From Euperipatoides rowelli (Eukaryota; Onychophora; Udeonychophora; Euonychophora; Peripatopsidae): a stretch of 13,239 nucleotides of DNA. The DNA lies in the NCBI GenBank assembly GCA_003024985.2, contig PXIH01S0007326.1. One strand, 5' to 3'. Both the position numbers and the translations under genes were made by a program. Shown here piece after piece: positions 7,870-13,239 of the stretch; position 1 is the stretch's first letter; the number at the start of each line of letters is the position of its first letter. Under the pieces are notes generated by a model that searched no databases, was not told the origin of the DNA, and was given only the letters and a program-made list of their open reading frames with translations.

Positions 7870-8639
7870 GAAGGTTGCATTCAAATATCCAATGTCTGAG
7901 GAAAGTAATTCGTCAATACTGTATATCTTTTGAAGGCGAAGAGAGAACCAATTTCAAATACACCTGCTGGAATGGAGTTCCACAACTTAACTCTCCTGTG
8001 GGTAATTGAAGCTGAACATCTGTTGGTGCGCCTAAATTGAGTAGACTATATAATTTATAAGGGTGCNCTCTAGTGGTTATTCTTTTTGATCTTATAAAAA
8101 TGTTTGAGAGTTGTTCTTAAGGACGATTTCCTTGTACATGTATATAATGTCATTTTTAATGAAACTTTGGAGTGGAGAAGGCTACGCAACTTTGTGAAAT
8201 TGGTTTTCTTAATCTAAGAAGTATAATCCTGGGATGAGCTTCACCAGGCTCCTAAAGCACTTCTCAAATCTCTGTGTGTCAAGGGTGTTGCAGTATGATA
8301 TTGCACTGTAGCAATATAGAAATAAAGGTAAGATAATAGGTGTATATAAGTTTGAAAGTCTTGCAGTCAATAAATTTTAGGTTGTTTCGTATGATGGCGA
8401 AATTAACTCTGGNTTTTTTAATAGTGTAATTACAATGGCGAGCGAAAGTAAATCTTTCATCTATATGTACCTAGGTCCGTGCGAAAGGTGACCCTTTCAA
8501 TAGGACAATTGTTTAAGGTATAAGTGTTATCAAACTTGGTTTTAGTAGTTCCTATTGACATGGTCGTCTTTTCTATACTTATTGACAGTAGATTAGTGTT
8601 GCACCAGTTTTCAAAGGAGGTTATGTCATCTTGAAGTTT
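7870..8639 (-). pseudogene. LINE ORF2 C-terminal domain
   Basis: Conserved pieces downstream of the RT remain readable with stops and shifts between them: RVNFAIIRNNLKFIDCKTFK near 8410-8350, CYSAISYCNTLDTQRFEKCF near 8315-8255, and RRVKLWNSIPAGVFEIGSLF near 7998-7940. The last is the common R-x2-KLWNSLP...SL..FK ending of CR1- and Jockey-like proteins. Isolated Ns lie at 8067 and 8413. Beyond about 7900 the sequence is 3' UTR. Confidence 0.72.
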
Positions 8640-9974
8640 ATGTCTTCTAATTTCACTATCTGTTGATATATTTTTACGTCTGCGAATTGTAAAATTTTAC
8701 AGTTAATCCTTGGTTCAAGATCACAAAGAAAAATATTGAACAAGGTAGCTGAAAGGACAGCTCCTTGAGCAGGCCATTATTTAACAGCTCTGATTCTAGA
8801 AAATAAGTTGTTTACTTTAACAAAAATAGACCTGCCTCTAAATTAATCAATAAGCCAATTTACTATAAAAACATAGTTTAGTCTCACTAATTTTTCAATT
8901 AATAATTTAGGAGAGATGGAATCAAATGCTGCTTTCAAGTCGAAAAAACTACATCCGTATAACTGCGATTTTCAATGTACGAAGCAATGTCCCTTGTAAA
9001 ATTGGAGAGGTTTGATAGGGTAGATCGACCAGATCTAAAGCCTGATGGCCGTCTGAAGATATGAAGGTTGATTCTTTGCAGGACAAGTCTTTCCATAATT
9101 TTAGCTATGGATGATAGATTCGTTATGGGTCGATAAGAGTCGATTTGGGTTCTGTTTCCTTTTTTAAATAAAGGTAATATTAAACCCAATTTCCAACATT
9201 CCGGGAGGCAACCTTCTGGAAAGGACGTGTTAAAAGTTTTAAGTAGAAATCTAGAAAAAAAAGGAATGCATCTTTTAATAAAGAAGTTCAGAATAAAGTC
9301 GGCTCCCATTGCGAGAGAGTCATTTATCTTAGAGATGACTATTAAAATTTCTTGTAAAGTGAAGGGTGAGAATTGTTCATTTATTAATAGCTTTTGTGGG
9401 TTAGTAACGGCCGTGTTGAAACATGTATAAAAATCCACAAAACTGTTAGCTATTTCAGAAGGTTCTAAAATTGTAGTTTCTTTAACAATAATTTTGTTAA
9501 TAGTTTTATTTCTGTCACTTATTTTTAAAAAATTTAAAAATTGAATTTTGATCATTTCTGCCTTTAATAATGATGTTTTGTTCATATTTCTTTTTGGCAT
9601 TTAAAATTTCATTTGAAACAGCATTTCTTTTAGTCTTATAATTGTCATAGTCTATAGTTTTACGGGATTTCCTATAACAGTTGAATGCTTTATTTTTTCC
9701 TTTGATGAGATTTAATAGATCATTATTAATCCACTTGGGGAATTTTTTTTTGTTTTGATTTGACTTACATTTTATTTTTGGGATATTTTCATCTATGAAT
9801 TTAGTCAAATAGTTGCTAAATGTTTCATAATCGTTCAACAGTTGTGAGTTGTTGATGAATAGATTTTCAGGAATCAGAGAGTTTAGTTTGACATTTATGG
9901 AATCATAGTTGGTGTTTTTAAAATCATAAAAGAAATCATTATTAGTAGCAGATGATAAGGAGATTAGTAAATCT
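8640..9974 (-). pseudogene. LINE linker and reverse transcriptase, Jockey/CR1 group
   Basis: The linker is rich in Lys and Asn (KCKSNQNKKKFPKW near 9740) and has a frameshift in the A/T runs at about 9525-9535. RT then reads WKLGLILPLFKKGNR near 9190-9150, SYRPITNLSSIAKIMERL near 9140-9085, and GFRSGRSTLSNL near 9045-9005. After a one-base shift near 8941-8947 it continues with DLKAAFDS (motif A, Asp at 8939-8941). Motif B is AQGAVLSATLFNIFL near 8765-8715, following a stop. Motif C at 8686-8678 reads F-A-D-V instead of F-A-D-D, as if one Asp codon had been lost in frame. The enzyme would be inactive. Confidence 0.88.
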
Positions 9975-10398
9975 GCTCTAATTGTCACATGGTCGCTCTT
10001 CCCAATAGGAGGGTCAAGATAAAAATTTTTGATGCAGTTGATATCATTTGAAAAAAACAAGTCAAGTAAGGATGAGCTTTGATTTCTAAACCTTGTGTCA
10101 TTTTTTATGAGTTGAACAAGACATTGATTAGAGAGAAAAACAAAAAAAGTTATCGCCAGCCGAGTTTTCTGGGTAATCACAATTTCCTAATTCTCAGTTT
10201 ATCTTTGGGAGATTGAAATCTTCACAAATGAGCAACTTGTGAAAAGCCTTCTCTCTAAACCAATTTATTTGTATAAATGATGATTCCTCCACCTTTATTT
10301 AGTATGCGATCTTTCCTAAGGATGTTATATCCCGATAAAACTAATCCTTCATTTAAAGTGGTAGGCTTGAGCCATGATTCGACAATTATAAATACCGT
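9975..10398 (-). pseudogene. LINE endonuclease domain with internal deletion
   Basis: IIVESWLKP at about 10387-10363 carries the catalytic Glu (normally ETWL). SGYNILRKDR and NKGGGIIIY follow, to about 10275. Then CEDFNLPKIN appears with its Asp at 10218-10220, where active enzymes read GDFN; the Gly is Glu. Only about a dozen codons separate GGGIIIY from CEDFN, whereas some 50 are usual, so about 40 codons appear to be missing. A stop follows at 10194-10196. The frame from 10180 on continues with NDTRFRNQ, LLDLFFSN and PPIGKSDHVTI, where the final SDH is intact. Confidence 0.8.
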
Positions 10399-10430
10399 AT
10401 ATCAATTTCATTTTCAAAAGCATATAACCT

Positions 10431-10871
10431 GATATATTTTTAGATCTATCGTTAACATACGATACTATCAATCACGATATAATAGCCACTCATTAAAAAT
10501 AATTATCCAAACTTTCTCATCAGTTTAATCACAAGTTATTTAAATGAAAGATTTATTTCGATCAAGATATGTACTTATCAATAATGGAATTCCTCAGGGA
10601 GGTTCAATTTTTGCATATTTATTTAATATAATTTCGATAATTTCACGCATCCATGAAGATAATTCATTGATACATAAAAATTTATAATACAGTCATGAAT
10701 TACAAAGTAGCCTAATATATTTATGTAGAATTCTTAATTTAATTATTAATCCTGATTGACTGAAATATTACATGTGGGGAAAAATAATCTTAGATTTATA
10801 TAGGCTATAAAATAGACGATAAGAAATTTAAATCTGTGAAAATTCATAAAGATTTAGGTATTTATTTTGAT
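10431..10871 (+). pseudogene. Reverse transcriptase relic of a further LINE
   Basis: No long open frame marks this relic, but RT motifs appear in the right order in three frames. Motif A is IFLDLSLTYDTINHDII (10434-10484), with the catalytic Asp at 10443-10445. IKNNYPNFLISLITSYLNER is at 10492-10551. Motif B is NNGIPQGGSIFAYLFNI (10580-10630). YSHEL near 10687-10701 stands where YADDL is expected, so both Asp are lost. YKIDDKKF and IHKDLGIYFD follow at 10806-10871. The last is the KDLG stretch common after the RT in Jockey/CR1-like elements. It differs from the neighbouring - strand LINE and covers the same RT region, so it is a separate insertion. Both ends are truncated. Confidence 0.8.
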
Positions 10872-11432
10872 NTCCTAAGACGTTAGAAGTTTTATAAGTA
10901 ATGGTATTATAATTATAGTACAGTATGGTAGCCTACTGTATATAAAACAGCCTGATATAGGCTACTTGTGTTTTATTATAAAACTGTTGTAAAAATATTG
11001 GTGAAATGAACCATATTTTCATTATTAGGCCTATATAGTGTAATTATAACTAATATATTCCTCTATCAATAACAAAATTTGTTTATTTTTAAAATATTTA
11101 ATTAAATTTTGTTGCCTCTGTCCTGCTAAAGGAGTAGATTAATTGTGAACTTGCTCTATACAGTTTCTCATTTTACGCAAGTTTAATTTACTTGTTTTTG
11201 GAATTTACCATTTTTCTATTTGTGTGGTGCTTTGTTTAACACCCATTTATAAATTAGCAAGTGCTGTCGGGAGAAGTACAGATAATATTTTGTTCTAGTA
11301 TTCTTTCAAAGCATTGTAGTGCAAGTGGTTAAAATTACGGTAAGTTAATTATTATTATTTTTTTTAATTTAAATGACCGAAATTGATCTTAGCCAAAGGT
11401 TATAAGATTTCATCACAATTGGATGTTATAAA
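10872..11432. other. AT-rich intergenic stretch
   Basis: This starts with an N at 10872. It holds a cluster of TAGCCTA, TAGGCTA and TAGGCCTA words (10929, 10958, 11026). A good splice-donor word, ACG/GTAAGT, lies at 11337-11345, with a moderately GC-richer strip before it at 11240-11340. No ORF, RNA gene or LINE motif is seen. Confidence 0.5.
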
Positions 11433-11451
11433 TATTATTATTATTATTATT
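11433..11451. repeat. ATT trinucleotide microsatellite
   Basis: (TAT)n/(ATT)n runs for 19 bases without interruption and lies directly beside the LINE-tail-like block that follows. It is probably the tandem tail of that retroposon on the - strand (AATAATAAT). Confidence 0.85.
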
Positions 11452-11531
11452 GTTTATTCAAACAAAGGGTAGGTACAAGTAATAGTTTAATAAGTTCTCT
11501 AGCCCAGCAATGGATGTAAGAACTTTTACAA
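11443..11531 (-). mobile_element. LINE or SINE 3'-tail-like block, copy 2
   Basis: On the - strand TTGTAAAAGTTCTTACATCC, then TTGCTGGGCTAG, leads to GTTTGAATAAACA and the AAT microsatellite. The same core and order occur at 7463-7545. The microsatellite at the end is what a CR1- or RTE-like 3' end would leave. The body of the element has not been recognised upstream (11532-11700). Confidence 0.42.
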
Positions 11532-11828
11532 AATATGCAAGGTTACATAGAAGAAAACAAAAGTTTCATTCGGTTCCAATTAATGTTAACCTATAAACAG
11601 TTTTAATCACTATTAATAGCTCTTAAATTTGAAACAATAGGGGATTTCTGATGTCTGTTGGTTCTTGATAATTAATGGGAGTCTGAGTCACCTAATATTA
11701 ATAAAGTAGGCTACCGTAACAAATTTATTTTCATAACAGTCAATCTTCTAATTAAATATTAGTTCCATATTTAATGTTCAGTCGAGTTTTAAAACTATCA
11801 TGTTTTTTTCCTAAAAAGTCAACTTTTC

Positions 11829-12022
11829 AAATTCTCAGCATCAATCTACTCTGATGCAAGCAAAGGTCATAAAACGAACTAAGCAGAATCTATTGACTAA
11901 TCAAGTAAACAAACAAAATTGCTAAAACACTAGCCGTCTGCTTATTAACTACTCATTAAGACATTTTACTGTATTCGCATTTTAAATTCTCAGCAATCAA
12001 GCTACTTAATGCAAACAAAGGT
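11829..12022. repeat. Diverged direct repeat pair, about 155 bp apart
   Basis: AATTCTCAGCATCAATCTAC through GCAAGCAAAGGT at 11829-11867 corresponds to AATTCTCAGCAATCAAGCTA through GCAAACAAAGGT at 11985-12022. A weaker third match, CTTTGCAATCAAACTACTGG, begins at 12183. The copies differ by substitutions and small indels, so they are old. Confidence 0.55.
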
Positions 12023-12210
12023 AATTAAATTCATATTTTATTAGTTGTTCATTTTTACAATTTATTTTTTAAAATAATTTTACTATCACCATGTTATCAA
12101 AGGATCTGGAGCAGCAACTTATAACAATGATCTAATTGTTGTGGAGTGGGGTGGGGGGTTCTCTTAAAAAGACACTCAATTTCTTTGCAATCAAACTACT
12201 GGTTTGAAGT

Positions 12211-12456
12211 GAAGTCTATTTCTGAAGGTTGAAATTTTAAAATTATGAAAATGATTTTAAAATGCCAAATTTTAATAAAGTCGTCTACCCAATTATTGCT
12301 TATGATTCTAATTTTCATTCAAATGATATGACAACTTGCTAAAGAAAAGATCATATTGATAAAAATTCCTTAATTTAGTTAGTCTATTTTTGAAGGTAAA
12401 AAGACCAGTTTTAAAATTATTAAATGCAGATTTTAAATAAAGTAGTTTAGCCATTT
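12211..12456. repeat. Second diverged direct repeat pair, about 168 bp apart
   Basis: AGTCTATTTCTGAAGG, TTTTAAAATTAT, AATGC and TTTTAATAAAGT appear in this order at 12213-12291. They recur as AGTCTATTTTTGAAGG, TTTTAAAATTAT, AATGC and TTTTAAATAAAGT at 12380-12455. The shared order of words makes chance AT similarity unlikely. Together with the pair just upstream this may be a decayed tandem array with a period of 155-170 bp. Confidence 0.5.
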
Positions 12457-13239
12457 AAAAAGAAGAAAAAAAAAAAAACTAAACCTCTCACTGTTATCAG
12501 GGACAAAAATGTTGGAGGGGATGAAGTGATATGCACCCAAAAATTCTATATCTCCTCTTCATAAAATTACAAAGAAGGGAAACTGCATCTCGTTTATTGT
12601 TTTATTTTTATAATGCTTAAAATTAATCCTGCACAAAAGATATCAAACATATTAAAGATTATGCCAATAGGTTTTTATTTAATCTTATCTGTGGTAACCG
12701 TATTATTATTTATTGTAAAAACTTCCTACTTTCATATATTTTTTAATGACTGACATCAGAACTTATTGCATTACTTTCCCATAATTCTGTTACAAAGGTT
12801 AAAAAAAAGTAGGTTTGTAAAATAAAATCAGTACAGTAGATCTAGTGATAAGTCAGTACATTTGCCAACTGTTAAAACCATGGAGGTAAGATTTGCCTCA
12901 ATCCTTATTTATTTTTTTAAATGGAATTTTATCATTTTTAATATCTTTTTATAATCTCAAAGAAACAAACAAATATAGTAATAAAACTTATTACCAAAAA
13001 CAAATAAGTATTATAAAATAATCGTAATAATTAGCAAGAAGAAAATATATTTATTCATGATCCTGTTGATTTCATTTAAAATAAATAAGTAGGCCTACAC
13101 TTGCCGGTAGTTGCGAATCATACTTGAGTTTTTTTTTTTTTTTTGTTTATGGCAGTAATAGCTCATAAATCTTTCCAGGCAATATTAAGATTAGGCTTTG
13201 TTGCATACACAGACAAATAAATCATAAATATTTTATCGT
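12457..13239. other. AT-rich intergenic stretch to the window end
   Basis: This holds an A run near 12468-12478, a T16-17 run near 13130-13145, TAGGCCTA at 13090-13097, and a strong start context AAAACCATGG at 12876 running directly into GAG/GTAAGA (12883-12891), a good donor word. No ORF of note, RNA gene or LINE motif is recognised. Confidence 0.5.

Larger units (their letters stand above)
7606..10398 (-). mobile_element. 5'-truncated LINE of the Jockey/CR1 group
   Basis: On the - strand this carries, in order, endonuclease (10398-9975), linker, RT (about 9400-8650), C-terminal domain (about 8400-7925) and a 3' end at 7672-7606. The 3' end is CTTGACCTTATACAATT followed by TAAATAAATAAATAA, a short tandem tail typical of CR1-like and related elements rather than poly-A. 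There is no sign of ORF1. The assignment rests on TRFRNQSSSLLDLFFSN, PPIGKSDH, SYRPITNLSSIAKIMERL, GFRSGRST and KLWNSIPAG. It is unrelated in detail to the + strand elements at 236-6100. Frameshifts, stops and lost catalytic positions show it is dead. Confidence 0.85.

Noticed and set aside
9227-9430. Open frame of 67 codons on the + strand
   Set aside because: It lies opposite the well-supported RT of the - strand LINE and has no motif of its own.
7606-10871. Twin-priming 5' inversion of one LINE (- strand body, + strand head)
   Set aside because: The + strand piece covers RT motifs A to C, which the - strand body also has, and their sequences differ. An inverted 5' part would continue the body, not repeat it.

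Overview
This is AT-rich animal nuclear DNA, most likely from an invertebrate. Nothing in it looks bacterial, viral or organellar. The evidence for an animal genome is a set of decayed non-LTR retrotransposons (LINEs) on both strands, microsatellites and minisatellites, long poly-A/T runs, and one stretch resembling a TATA-less metazoan promoter. I cannot name the species. No intact protein-coding gene is visible, and every long reading frame that I can interpret belongs to a LINE relic.

Layout. (a) 1-223: an 88-89 bp minisatellite, about 2.5 units, cut by the window edge. (b) about 236-1240, + strand: the 3' part of an L1/Tx1-like LINE (end of ORF2 with a C-terminal zinc finger). (c) about 1250-6100, + strand: a nearly complete but dead L1/Tx1-like LINE with a CCHC-knuckle ORF1, APE-type endonuclease, reverse transcriptase, zinc finger, AATAAA and a poly-A tail. 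It lies head-to-tail behind (b). (d) 6101-7126: AT-rich intergenic DNA. (e) 7127-7272: ETS-, NRF1- and YY1-like sites leading into an ATG with 20 codons and a GT, a possible first exon. (f) 7273-7605: intergenic DNA with a small palindrome and a LINE 3'-tail-like block. (g) about 7606-10398, - strand: a 5'-truncated LINE of the Jockey/CR1 group with endonuclease, RT, C-terminal domain and a TAAATAAATAA tail. (h) 10431-10871, + strand: a further RT relic that no long ORF reveals. (i) 10872-13239: AT-rich intergenic DNA with a second copy of the LINE-tail-like block, an ATT microsatellite and diverged repeat pairs.

The most solid observation concerns the assembly rather than biology. The exact 264-bp tandem duplication inside the endonuclease (2827-3090 and 3091-3354) is joined by a string of Ns. 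Those Ns fall exactly at the positions where the end of one copy and the start of the other disagree. This is the trace of two overlapping contigs joined in the wrong register, so the genome probably has one copy. I found no new defence, secretion or other multi-gene system. The features do not form a pathway; they are layers of independent transposon insertions around one candidate promoter.
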